DNA of 64,000 bases, from contig NZ_QKYN01000067.1 in assembly GCF_003258295.1 (NCBI RefSeq), positions 1-64,000 of the forward strand, read 5' to 3'. Below the pieces are notes generated by a model, which saw nothing but the letters and a program-made list of their open reading frames with translations, searched no databases and had not been told where the DNA came from. A program made the position numbers and the translations under genes. The stretch is from Streptacidiphilus pinicola. GTDB lineage: Bacteria > Actinomycetota > Actinomycetes > Streptomycetales > Streptomycetaceae. Shown here piece by piece: positions 7,782 through 16,030 of this stretch (position 1 is its first letter; each line of letters opens with the position of its first letter).

Positions 7782-8206
7782 CGTCACGCTGATCCCACCG
7801 CCGTCCGAAGCCGACGAGTTCTGTGCCGTAACCGGTTTACCGGCGAGAGAGTACGGGATCACCAGTACGGCCGCGCTACCCCCAGCCCCGAGATACCCGT
7901 GAGGCGAGCCACGCCGCCAGTGCAGCCGCCGATGGCGCTGCTGTCGAACAGCCCGGTCCGGGATGCCGCGTTCATCCTGCCCAGAGAGCGCACGAACCTG
8001 GGTCTGACGCAAGCTCACCATGGTCACGTTGACTGCCCCGAGGCCCAGACAGCAGGTAAGAACAACTTTTCGAGTCCTCCACCCAGAACGCGGTGTCCCA
8101 GAATCCGTGGCAGCACAACCCACCCACCCAAATGGACGCCGCCGAAGGCCGCTTGATCGTAAGGGCCGGGCACAATCTCACCCAACGCAAAACGCAGGAG
8201 GGCATT

Positions 8207-8410
8207 GTGACCACGGAGCCGACCATGTTCTGCCGGGGCTGCAACCGCCAGCGGCCCTGGACACCGTTCGAACGCTGCTCTTGGGAATGCTATGACCAAG
8301 ATCGCGACGACCCCGCTGAACACCAGGCCATGCAGCTTGCCGCGCCGCAGGCCTTCGCGTTCTTCATGGGGCCCGCCTCCGGTTGGCAGGCCGACGACCC
8401 CAGCACGTAG
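8207..8410 (+). CDS. Small cysteine-rich hypothetical protein
   Basis: A 67-residue protein starting at GTG 8207, with GGAGG ending 5 nt upstream, one of the best ribosome sites in this region. It contains FCRGCNRQRPWTPFERCSW and then CYDQDRD, four cysteines in a possible zinc-ribbon arrangement, followed by an Ala/Gln-rich helix. No family recognised. A longer frame begins at 8093 but its upstream part lacks coding character. Confidence 0.5.
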   Translation: MTTEPTMFCRGCNRQRPWTPFERCSWECYDQDRDDPAEHQAMQLAAPQAFAFFMGPASGWQADDPST

Positions 8411-8859
8411 GCCCCGAGGTGAGGCAAGGTCAGTGGCGGGGCATGCTGTCCAATGCGTCTGATCACCCGTCGCCGCAAGGGGCGGATCACAGCGCGACGG
8501 GCCGGGCCGGCTTGCCACCCGCGCAGGAGACTGATGACCGCCTCACCCCGGCTGGAGAGCGACTTCTTTGCCACCGGGACCCGCCATCGCCTGATCGATT
8601 GGAAGCTGCTGCGGCGGGTCGGGTGAAGCTGACCGACGAATCGGACTAGGCGAAGGGCTAACGTGTGGCCGGCCTGCCAGCGATGCTCGCGCTAATGAGC
8701 AGCGGTGCGGCGCCGGCCCACCGGTGCCGTCGGCTCCGTCACGGTCGAGAACCCGGACACCACGGGCCCGGGGACGCTCACCCGCTGACGGTGCGCCATC
8801 AGGGTGGCGGTGGTGGTGTCCTGCCGGGGTTCCGAAGCCGGGAGTGCTCATGGTGAGTC
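8411..8859. other. Gap without a supported gene
   Basis: Both strands contain only short or low-complexity frames. No hairpin, RNA gene or repeat stood out. The promoter of the exported serine-hydrolase-like gene should lie near the right end. Confidence 0.4.
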
Positions 8860-10080
8860 ATGACAAGTAAGCGAACCGCACTGATGTGCGCCACCGCTCT
8901 GCTGCTCGCCTCCACCGCCCTCCTCACGGGCACCACCGCATCCGCCGACCCAGCAGCGCACCGCGGGTACGACTGCCTCGCCTCGCCCACCCCGGCGCGC
9001 GGCGAGGCACGCACCATCCTCGACATCGTCAAGAAGGACCGGCGCGACCTGAAACTGCGGGCGGTCGTGGCCCGGGTGACGCAGAACGGCCGCGACGTGT
9101 GGACCGGCGCGCTGGGGCCGTCGATGACGGACGTGCCGGCCCGCCCGGACATGCGCTTTCGTGCCGGGTCGGTGGGCATCAGCTTCATGGGCACGGTCCT
9201 GTTGCAGCTCGTCGACGAGAAGCGGGTCCGCCTCGACGACCCGCTCTCGAAGTGGCTGCCCTCGGTTCCGCATGCCAAGGAGATCACGCTGCGAATGCTG
9301 GGCGACACCACCAGCGGGTTCCAGGACTACGTCAAGAACCCCGCCTTCGTCGCCGAGCTGGTGTCACACCCGTTCCGGCACTGGACACCCCAGGAGCTCC
9401 TTGCCTACACGAGACCGAAGGACCTGCTCTACAAGCCCGGCACCAACTTCAGCTACGCGCACGGCAACTTCCTGCTGCTGGGCGAGGCGCTGGAGCGGAT
9501 CACCCACACCCGGCTCGACCATCTGCTGGAGCAGCGGATCTACCGCCCCCTCGGCCTGGACGCGACCTCGAACAGCTACACCCCCGACATCCCTACCCCG
9601 GTGCTGCACGCCTTCTCCGCCGGGCGTGGCAAGTACGAGGAGACAACGTTCTGGAACCCCTCGTGGACGACGGCCCCGGGCGCGGTCATCACCATGGACA
9701 TCTGCGACCTCGCCCGTGCGGGCGCCGGCATCGGCTCGGGGCAGACACTCACCCCCAAGGGCCACCGGACCCTGCTCAACCCGGGCACGATCGGCCTCGG
9801 TGAGCCGACGCAGCGATGCCCGCACTGCATCCATGGGACGAAGGCCGCACACTTCGGGATGTCCGTGCTGGTCGTCAACGGCTGGATCATTCAGAACCCG
9901 TCCTTCACCGGATACGCCGCGATCATGGCGTACCTGCCGTCCAGGCACCTGTCGATCGCCGTGGCCGCGACCGACACCGCCGACACCAACCCGAACATCA
10001 CCAACCTCGCCCAGAACGTCGCCGAGGACATCTCCAAGCCACTCGTGCCGAACGACCCGCTGACCCTGGGCCCCTTCTAG
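8860..10080 (+). CDS. Exported beta-lactamase/DD-peptidase-fold protein lacking the SxxK lysine
   Basis: A 406-residue protein. Residues 1-29 are a Sec signal peptide ending in TASA-D. The fold is that of class C beta-lactamase-related serine hydrolases: FRAGSVGISFMG (residues 100-111), LRMLGDTTSGFQDYV, the WTPQELLAYTRPKDLLYKPG segment and NFSYAHGNFLLLG. The serine motif reads S104-V-G-I107, with isoleucine in the place of the lysine needed for acylation, and the second motif reads YAH rather than YxN. It may be a non-enzymatic binder or use other chemistry. GGTGAG lies only 2 nt before the ATG; GGGAG is 15 nt upstream, so the start is plausible rather than certain. Confidence 0.8.
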   Translation: MTSKRTALMCATALLLASTALLTGTTASADPAAHRGYDCLASPTPARGEARTILDIVKKDRRDLKLRAVVARVTQNGRDVWTGALGPSMTDVPARPDMRFRAGSVGISFMGTVLLQLVDEKRVRLDDPLSKWLPSVPHAKEITLRMLGDTTSGFQDYVKNPAFVAELVSHPFRHWTPQELLAYTRPKDLLYKPGTNFSYAHGNFLLLGEALERITHTRLDHLLEQRIYRPLGLDATSNSYTPDIPTPVLHAFSAGRGKYEETTFWNPSWTTAPGAVITMDICDLARAGAGIGSGQTLTPKGHRTLLNPGTIGLGEPTQRCPHCIHGTKAAHFGMSVLVVNGWIIQNPSFTGYAAIMAYLPSRHLSIAVAATDTADTNPNITNLAQNVAEDISKPLVPNDPLTLGPF

Positions 10081-10158
10081 ACGACTGATTCCAAGGGACG
10101 AGCCGGAAGGAAAATCGGTAGAGGCACCCGGGAGAGGCTGGGTAGCGTTCTGGCTTTG

Positions 10159-10881
10159 ATGACTGACTCCTGGGACACCATCGCCGACTGGTACGCGGAA
10201 CTCCTGCGGGCTGGCTCCGCTCTGAACGACTTCAATCGTGACGTTCTACTCGACCATCTCCCTGATGCGCTGAGTGACCATCATGTCCTTGATCTCGGGT
10301 GTGGCGAGGGGCTCATCGCCCGTGCGGTGGCCGCCCGTGGGGCTTCTGTCGTGGGTATCGATCCGTCGCTGCGCTTGATCGAACATGCGCGGAGCGCTGG
10401 GACTGCCGGGCCCGGCACGGTGACCTACACCGTCGACGACGGATGCGTCCTTGGCACAGTTGCCGACGACTCGGTTCACTGGGTGACTGCTGGGCTGTCC
10501 CTGAACCACGTGCCCGACCTCGATGCCGCGCTCGCGGCTGTACGGCGGGTGCTGAAGGCCCGGGGCTCCCTCGCTTTCAGTATCCCTCACCCCTGTTTCG
10601 AAGCGCCTGACGCGACTTGGACACCGGTCACCGAGGGTGCCGTCCGTCGGGTGATCGGGCACTACCTCGCCGAAGGCTTCTGGCGCTCGGACAACCCCCA
10701 GGCCGTCCGCCGGGCCGGCAACCAGCACCGGACGCTGTCCACGTACCTGACCGCATTGCTGCGGCACGGCTTCCTCCTGGAAGCCGTCACCGAGCCAGCC
10801 CCATCCGTCCAGGTGGCGGCTCAGCAACCACACAGGAGCGGGCTGCCCCCGTTCCTTGTCATCCGCGCTCGCCGCGCTTGA
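10159..10881 (+). CDS. SAM-dependent class I methyltransferase
   Basis: A 240-residue methyltransferase with motif I VLDLGCGEGLIARAVAARG (about residues 41-59), acidic VVGIDPS, and motif at SLNHVPDLDAALAAVRRVLK followed by GSLAFSIPHP. This is the UbiE/Methyltransf_11 type. The acceptor is unknown. TAGCGT at 10143-10148 lies 7 nt before an alternative TTG start at 10156 and 10 nt before the ATG, so the transcript is probably leaderless or nearly so. It stands alone; a transposase scrap follows. Confidence 0.85.
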   Translation: MTDSWDTIADWYAELLRAGSALNDFNRDVLLDHLPDALSDHHVLDLGCGEGLIARAVAARGASVVGIDPSLRLIEHARSAGTAGPGTVTYTVDDGCVLGTVADDSVHWVTAGLSLNHVPDLDAALAAVRRVLKARGSLAFSIPHPCFEAPDATWTPVTEGAVRRVIGHYLAEGFWRSDNPQAVRRAGNQHRTLSTYLTALLRHGFLLEAVTEPAPSVQVAAQQPHRSGLPPFLVIRARRA

Positions 10882-10947
10882 CTACAAACCGGTGCCAACC
10901 GCATCCGTTCGACAGCAAAGCAGGACGAGGGATCCCAATGTCTGTGT

Positions 10948-11043
10948 GTGAAGACTGACTTGGACTCCCTCGCGACCGCACTTTACGTCAAGACCGACGA
11001 CTTGCTGAAGGATTCGCCGCAGCTTGCCCCCTGGCGTCCGGAG
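10948..11043 (+). mobile_element. IS982-family transposase N-terminal fragment
   Basis: From GTG 10948, the frame reads KTDLDSLATALYVKTDDLLK and continues to QLAPWRPE, the conserved N-terminus of IS982-type transposases. After about 32 codons the match stops and the frame turns Arg/Pro-rich. No inverted repeats or rest of the element are seen. Confidence 0.65.
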
Positions 11044-11434
11044 ACGTCGACAGGTGGCGGTTGCGATCACCGCGACTCCCCCGAGCCACGCCGCGGCACG
11101 GCCCGGCGGGAACTGGTCACCGTGCGCGTACGGTGACCAGCACGCCCCACCCGAAGAAACCGATCACCGCGGTGCGCGTGGCTAGGAACATGGAATCGGG
11201 CGACCTCACCCAGCGCCGGCCCCGAACTGATCGGCGCCATCGGTGGCATCGGAATCACGTTCACGGCGCCGCCCTCTTGGCCCATCCGCGCTGCTCAACG
11301 CCGTGCGAACCGCCAGGCCACGCACGACGACGGGGCAGGAGGCGACGGCCAGCGCGGTCCCTCCCTGTCGCAGCACTGCACCAGAACGCACTCGGCTCGC
11401 GGCAGCTGGTGAGCGAGACCATTCGGGCCGACTC
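11044..11434. other. Gap with a possible membrane-protein tail
   Basis: On the minus strand near 11135-11200 a short frame reads MFLATRTAVIGFFGWGVLV and ends soon after, like the last helix of a membrane protein. Nothing else is supported in this stretch between the IS982 scrap and the lipoprotein gene. Confidence 0.3.
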
Positions 11435-11926
11435 TCATGCCGGGGCGAGCCCAGCGAAGTACAGGAGCTGACGTACCAGAGCCATGCTGGCTACCGGCTG
11501 GTCCGGATCGGCAGGACAGTCGGCGTAGCTGATCCGCGCGGTGCCGACGGTGAGGATGTAGTGGTAGGCGTCGGTGCATCGGCTGGGCGCTGGTGTGCGG
11601 CCTGCCTCAGAGGCGAGTTGCGGATCGGCTGCAAGGGTCATCACAGCCGCTACCTGAACGGCGGTCAGTTCTCCGGTGGTCTGGGCACCCGCTCTGTCGG
11701 TGACGGTCCATGCCCCGCGTGGGTCGAGGAACACGGTGTCCTTGAGGCCGGCAAAGCCGCCGGTCCGCTGGAGGGTGATCGGCGGCCAGTGATCGGCGCT
11801 GGGCATGTTGTCTCCTACAGGGCCATGGCGGGCCGTTCCGGCGTTCTGGACACCGCACGCCGTGGTCATCAGAACGCTCAGCACCAGCCCAGTTCGGATC
11901 ACGGCAGCCGCCAGTCTCGTCTTCAT
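11435..11926 (-). CDS. Emfourin-like lipoprotein, putative inhibitor of the adjacent M4 protease
   Basis: A 163-residue exported protein. The N-terminus VIRTGLVLSVLMTTAC ends in a lipobox cysteine. The mature domain has the pattern of emfourin/protealysin-inhibitor-like proteins: ITLQRTGGFAGLKDTVFLD, a GAWTVTD strand, TGELTAVQVAAVMTLA, and a cysteine-flanked YHYILTVGTARISYADC region. Emfourin genes are known next to M4 protease genes and the proteins inhibit them. Here the gene lies 111 bp downstream of an M4 protease on the same strand, but a 17-bp hairpin separates them. The inhibitor role is inferred from resemblance and position. Confidence 0.65.
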   Translation of the reverse strand: MKTRLAAAVIRTGLVLSVLMTTACGVQNAGTARHGPVGDNMPSADHWPPITLQRTGGFAGLKDTVFLDPRGAWTVTDRAGAQTTGELTAVQVAAVMTLAADPQLASEAGRTPAPSRCTDAYHYILTVGTARISYADCPADPDQPVASMALVRQLLYFAGLAPA

Positions 11927-11984
11927 GGCTTGCCTCGCACGGTCATGATTCTCCCTTGCCCCGAGATGTGCGATGCGGTGCGAA

Positions 11985-12023
11985 CCTCGTCCGGGACCGT
12001 CGAGGCGACGGTCCCGGACGAGG
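11985..12023 (-). terminator. Perfect 17-bp stem-loop between M4 protease and emfourin-like gene
   Basis: Arms CCTCGTCCGGGACCGTC and GACGGTCCCGGACGAGG are exact complements with the 5-nt loop GAGGC. It starts 14 nt after the M4 protease stop (minus strand) and 58 nt before the emfourin-like start, so it should terminate or strongly attenuate transcription between them. Confidence 0.75.
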
Positions 12024-12037
12024 CGGTGTCGGACGTG

Positions 12038-14353
12038 TCAGCTCACGCTGACGTCGTCGAAGAGGGTGTAGGTGGCGTCGCCGCTGTAGTTGTCGTCGTG
12101 CGAGGTCAGGGTCAGCGTGTAGCTGTGCCCGGCGGTGACTGGCGCGCTGACCTGGGTCCAGCCTGAACTGCTCACGCAGGTCTGGGCCAGAACCGTAGTT
12201 GTGGTGCCCGCGGTGTTGTCGTTCAGCGTGGCGGTCGCCCAGTCGTAGGCGACGGTGTCAGGGCAGGTGACGTTGTACCAGAACGACAACGCCGTGTTGC
12301 CGGTGGCGGCGGTGAAGGTCTGCGCCGCACTCGAGTCCCCGTTGGTCGCCGAGGTGCTGCCGAGCCGCGCGGCATAGGTCCCGGAGTGGGCACCGCTGTT
12401 CACGACGGTGGCCGAGGCGCCGGAGGTGGTCCAGCCGGAGAGGCTACCGGTCTCGAAGCCCCCGTTGGTGATGCCGGGGCCGCCTGTGCCGCCCACCGTC
12501 AGCGCGAAGGTGGTCGTGCGCGTGGTGGAGGCTCCGGCGCCGGTAATGGTGACCGTGGATGCCCCGGCGGGTGTCGAGGCCGCGGTGGTGATGGTCAGCT
12601 GCGAGGTGCCCCCGGCCGCGATCGAGGCGGGGTTGAAGGAGGCGGTCGCGCCTGCGGGCAGGCCGGAGGCGGAGAGGTTGACCGTCTGCGCGGTCCCGTT
12701 GGTGAGCGTGGTGGACACGGTCGTGGTCAGTGAACCGCCGGGGCTGACGGTGCCGGAGCTGGGCGAGACGGCCATGGAGAAGTCGCTGGTGCCGCTGGTG
12801 CAGGTCGGGTCGCCGGACTGTGCGGGCACGCTGACGGCGTCCCAGGCGGCCTTCACGGTGTTGAACTCGACGCAGGACGCGTCGAGGTTCTTGGCCGCCT
12901 GCAGGGTCCAGGTGCGGTAGGACAGGTAGTCGCTGGCTGAGGTCTTCATCAGCTGGGCGTTGTAGACAACCTTGAGGGCGTTCTCCACGCCGATCCCGGT
13001 GACGCTGGAGCCGTTGCAGGTGGGGCTGGTCGGGCCGCCGGCGGGGTTGCTGCCCTCGGCGAGCAGGTAGAACCAGTGGTTGCCCGGCCCGGCTGCCGCG
13101 TGCACCTCGGCGCTGGGGATGCTGCTGTCGTAGCAGTTGGGGTCGTTGTTGACCAGCGAGGGGTTGTACATGTTGCGGATCGGGCCGCTGCCCACCAGGT
13201 TGATCTGGTCGCCGACCAGGAAGTCGGGGACCGCGTAGGGCGAGGGCTCGTTGAGGAAGAACTCGGTGGAGGCTCCGTAGACGTCGGCGATGAACTCCTG
13301 GGTACCGTTGCCGGAGATACCGCCCGGGGTGTGGTCGTCGATGCCGTGGCCCATCTCATGGGCGACGACGTCGACCGCGCTGATCCACTGGTTGGCGTTG
13401 TTGTGCCCGATCTGGACCTGGGTGCCGTCGTAGAAGGCGTTGACATCGGCGAGGCCAACCCGGATCGGCCAGGCGCCGCCGTTGCCGTCCATGCCGTTGC
13501 GGCCCAGCCACTGTCCGAGCATCCGGAACTCGCCCTGGGCGACGTAGAGGGCGTCGACGCAGCCGGTCTCCCGGTTGGTGGCGTCGCCGTTGCCCCAGGT
13601 GTCGGTCGACTTCGTGAAGGTGGTGTTTGTCGCGGCGTCCTGGCAGGGCATGTTGGCGATGCCCGGGCTGTCCATGGAGTACGAGCCGCCGGAGGCGGTG
13701 GTGCCGATGGTGAGTGGCTCGGGGCCGTTCCACGCACCGGTGCCGCTGCCGTGCGCCACGTGTTCCTGAGTGCGCAGAACGCGCCCGGTGTGCGCGTCCA
13801 CGTCCACGCTCAACCGGCTGTAACCGTCGGCGCCCACACCGTCGACCGTGGTCTCCCACGCCAGCGCGGCGGGCGCCGAGCCGAGCGCGTCCACCACCAG
13901 TCGGGTGCCCTCGACCTTGGACACCGACCGCAGCTGCGCCGCGGCCACGGAGGCGGCCTTGGCGCTGCTCACCGTCGGCGTGACCGACAGTTGGCCGATG
14001 GCGTGCTGCTGCGCGACGGAGTGGAACAGCACCTGGCCGGCGCTGTTCGTTACCACCACGAAGTCGCCGCCGACGACGGGGACACCCGCGTAGGCGCGGT
14101 CGTAGGGCACGTACTGCGTCCCGTTCGACGAGGCGACCGCGTGCCGAACGAACTGCTCGTTCGCGCTTGCGTGGAGGAAGGCCGGTCGGCTGGCGACCAA
14201 CGTGTCGGCGCTTCGGGCGGCGAGCGCCTGGGCGGTGTTCGGCGAGGGCGGTGGGACGGCGGTGGCAGCTGGTGCGGTCGTGGCCAGCGCGGCACCGATC
14301 AGTGCGGCCGCGGCCAATCCGGCTAAGGCGACGCGGGGTCGCGAAATGCCCAT
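12038..14353 (-). CDS. Secreted M4 (thermolysin-like) metalloprotease with C-terminal accessory domains
   Basis: A 771-residue exported protease. Order: signal peptide (about 1-32), FTP/PepSY propeptide (about 40-200), M4 catalytic domain (about 210-520) with the zinc motif HEMGH at 332-336, third ligand E353 in GTQEFIADVYG and H418 in SAEVHAAAGPGNHWFYLL, then an Ig-like domain (ASGLPAGATASFNPAS) and a C-terminal jelly-roll of the NGGFETGSLSGW type to the end. It hydrolyses peptide bonds before hydrophobic residues after self-processing. ATG 14353 has GAGG 6 nt upstream; a TTG at 14365 is possible. The downstream lipoprotein may be its inhibitor. Confidence 0.93.
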   Translation of the reverse strand: MGISRPRVALAGLAAAALIGAALATTAPAATAVPPPSPNTAQALAARSADTLVASRPAFLHASANEQFVRHAVASSNGTQYVPYDRAYAGVPVVGGDFVVVTNSAGQVLFHSVAQQHAIGQLSVTPTVSSAKAASVAAAQLRSVSKVEGTRLVVDALGSAPAALAWETTVDGVGADGYSRLSVDVDAHTGRVLRTQEHVAHGSGTGAWNGPEPLTIGTTASGGSYSMDSPGIANMPCQDAATNTTFTKSTDTWGNGDATNRETGCVDALYVAQGEFRMLGQWLGRNGMDGNGGAWPIRVGLADVNAFYDGTQVQIGHNNANQWISAVDVVAHEMGHGIDDHTPGGISGNGTQEFIADVYGASTEFFLNEPSPYAVPDFLVGDQINLVGSGPIRNMYNPSLVNNDPNCYDSSIPSAEVHAAAGPGNHWFYLLAEGSNPAGGPTSPTCNGSSVTGIGVENALKVVYNAQLMKTSASDYLSYRTWTLQAAKNLDASCVEFNTVKAAWDAVSVPAQSGDPTCTSGTSDFSMAVSPSSGTVSPGGSLTTTVSTTLTNGTAQTVNLSASGLPAGATASFNPASIAAGGTSQLTITTAASTPAGASTVTITGAGASTTRTTTFALTVGGTGGPGITNGGFETGSLSGWTTSGASATVVNSGAHSGTYAARLGSTSATNGDSSAAQTFTAATGNTALSFWYNVTCPDTVAYDWATATLNDNTAGTTTTVLAQTCVSSSGWTQVSAPVTAGHSYTLTLTSHDDNYSGDATYTLFDDVSVS

Positions 14354-14713
14354 GGAGATCCTCAACTCTCATATCGTGTGCATGTCAACGAATGGAGCAC
14401 ACGCCGGGATTCGGCGCGGAGGAACCGACGGCTTGTCACCACAAGGCGTGGTGTGCCGCATTGCCATCAGGGAAGCAGGGCGTGCGCGCCTGCGTCAATG
14501 GGATTCACAGGAAATTCATAGCCACGCAGGTCGGCCGGGGTCCCAGCCACTCCAGTCGAACAATCCAGAAGCCTCGCGCCACACCCCGGTCTGCCAGCCA
14601 CGACCGGACACCCGGCCGCCATCCGCACTCTTGTCGGCCGGACACCAGGTAGGTACCGCTCACGTCCAGCTATCACCCCCACAGAGGGTGGTCAGAGGCT
14701 GCCGGGCCGAACG
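14354..14713. other. Gap upstream of the M4 protease
   Basis: No gene supported. It should contain the protease promoter on the minus strand; no consensus -35/-10 pair was confidently identified. Confidence 0.35.
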
Positions 14714-14848
14714 ATGGTTTTCAAGCTCATCGAGTCCGCCCAGGAACGCTGGCGCGCCATCAGGGGCCTCCCTCGTCGCCCTGGTCCGCTCCGGCACCTG
14801 GTTCAAGACGGCGCCCTGGTCGAGCGCGAGGAGGCCGCCGCGGCCTGA
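14714..14848 (+). mobile_element. IS256-family transposase C-terminal fragment, frameshifted
   Basis: Frame 1 reads VFKLIESAQERWRAIRG, then a +/-1 shift gives SLVALVRSGTWFK, then a second shift gives GALVEREEAAAA before TGA at 14846-14848. Together these match the C-terminus of mutator-type (IS256) transposases. The remaining element is absent. Confidence 0.7.
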
Positions 14849-14874
14849 TCAGGTGACTGCGCGGGGGGAAGCAG

Positions 14875-15516
14875 TTGCCGCTCGGCGGGCGTCCTGCTCG
14901 AATCGCGCTCGTGGACGCTTACTTGGAAACCGGGCGGATGCATCTTCGCCGCTTCACCGAGGCGGACGTCGACGACCTGGCCGCTCTGCACGGTCACCCC
15001 GACGTCATGCGGCACATCGACAACGGCCGACCCGTGCCCCAGGCCGTCGTCACGCGGCAGCAGCTCCCGCGCATCCTGCGCGAGTACGACGAGCTCCCGA
15101 GCGGACACGGCTGCTTCGTCGCGGCGGAGAAGTCGTCCGGCAAGTTCCTTGGGTGGCTCTCACTGCGACCCGCGGCCAGCATCGGCCTGAACAGCGGAAC
15201 GGAGCTGGGCTACCGCATGCTTCCCTCCGTCTGGGGCCTGGGCTATGCCACCGAAGGCGCGCGAGCACTGCTGCACCACGCGTTCACCGAGCTGCAAGTG
15301 GACCTGATCGTGGCCACCACGATGACGGTCAACACCCCCTCCCGGCGCGTCATGGAGAAGGTAGGACTGTCCTTGATCCGCACCTTCTTCGAGGAGTGGC
15401 CGGAATACATCGAGGGGGCTGAGCACGGCGACGCGGAGTACGCGATCACGCGCGAGACCTGGGCTCAGCAGCACGACCACCAGCAGTCATCACCGGAGCC
15501 GATCCACAGGTCTTGA
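14875..15516 (+). CDS. GNAT-family N-acetyltransferase (RimJ/RimL type)
   Basis: A 213-residue protein with MHLRRFTEADVDDLAALHGH near the N-terminus, GKFLGWLSLRP, ELGYRMLPSVWGLGYATEGA (acetyl-CoA-binding loop) and VNTPSRRVMEKVGL, all usual in RimJ/RimL-like acetyltransferases. The substrate is unknown. TTG 14875 is preferred because a GGGGGGAA run ends about 4 nt upstream; GTG 14911 lacks a ribosome site. It begins 26 bp after the IS256 scrap. Confidence 0.85.
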   Translation: MPLGGRPARIALVDAYLETGRMHLRRFTEADVDDLAALHGHPDVMRHIDNGRPVPQAVVTRQQLPRILREYDELPSGHGCFVAAEKSSGKFLGWLSLRPAASIGLNSGTELGYRMLPSVWGLGYATEGARALLHHAFTELQVDLIVATTMTVNTPSRRVMEKVGLSLIRTFFEEWPEYIEGAEHGDAEYAITRETWAQQHDHQQSSPEPIHRS

Positions 15517-15638
15517 CATAGCTCGCCCGAGGCTTGGGTCGGGACTGAGCCGAGGCGTACCTGCCTCGGGAGCGGCCTTCCGAGCGCCAGGGCGTCAAGC
15601 ATCTCCCGAGTCGCCTGCCAGTACGACAAGCGAGTCAT
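15465..15638 (-). CDS. Possible 57-residue protein, unrecognised
   Basis: From ATG 15638 the frame reads MTRLSYWQATREMLDALALG and continues with balanced composition and high third-position G+C to TGA at 15465, overlapping the acetyltransferase 3' end by 52 bp on the opposite strand. No Shine-Dalgarno sequence is visible. It may be a small gene, a fragment, or chance. Confidence 0.25.
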   Translation of the reverse strand: MTRLSYWQATREMLDALALGRPLPRQVRLGSVPTQASGELCQDLWIGSGDDCWWSCC

Positions 15639-15663
15639 GGTGACAAAGCGTCAAGGATGCCCT

Positions 15664-15790
15664 GGAACCTCACAAGGCCACCCGGGCCGCCTCGTCCGCC
15701 AGGTGCGCGCATGATGCTGCCTCATGAGATCACGGTGCCACCGCAGCACCGTGTCCGGGCGACCAGCAGCCGCAACCGGCTCGGAAGCCT
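15664..15790 (-). mobile_element. Integrase-type IS transposase internal fragment
   Basis: The minus-strand frame reads GRPDTVLRWHRDLMRQHHAR and then TRRPGWP, the linker segment found between the N-terminal and rve catalytic parts of a common actinomycete integrase-type transposase. Both ends are missing. Other pieces of the same family lie at 50.4, 53.2, 56.4 and 59.0 kb. Confidence 0.55.
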
Positions 15791-15861
15791 CGCGGCAGCG
15801 GTGCCTGCAGCGGCGAGAGGCGCGCCGTCCTCCGGACGGAACTACACCCTGCTTCGCCGGA

Positions 15862-16030
15862 CTGTGGCTCGAGCTCCACCTGATCATCGGGTTCACCGTC
15901 GGACACGGCCTCGCGGCGCTGACGGGTCAGCGGACCGTCCCGGTCATCCTGCTCGTCGTCCTGCAGATCATCATCACCCCGGCCCTGGCCGACCATGCGC
16001 TGCCCCACCTCGTCAACCTGGCTGGGTTCA
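15862..16030 (+). pseudogene. ABC-2-type permease or similar membrane-protein fragment
   Basis: LWLELHLIIGFTVGHGLAAL, TGQRTVPVILLVVLQIII and PALADHALPHLVNLAG form two hydrophobic helices with strong coding bias, resembling the last helices of ABC-2-like permeases that carry a LTGQRT loop. There is no matching start, and the frame runs into the 3' end of the converging SnoaL-like gene. A remnant. Confidence 0.4.

Noticed and set aside
13076-14326. Open frame of about 416 codons opposite the M4 protease
   Set aside because: Antisense shadow of a protease with intact HEMGH motif; no ribosome site or motif of its own.
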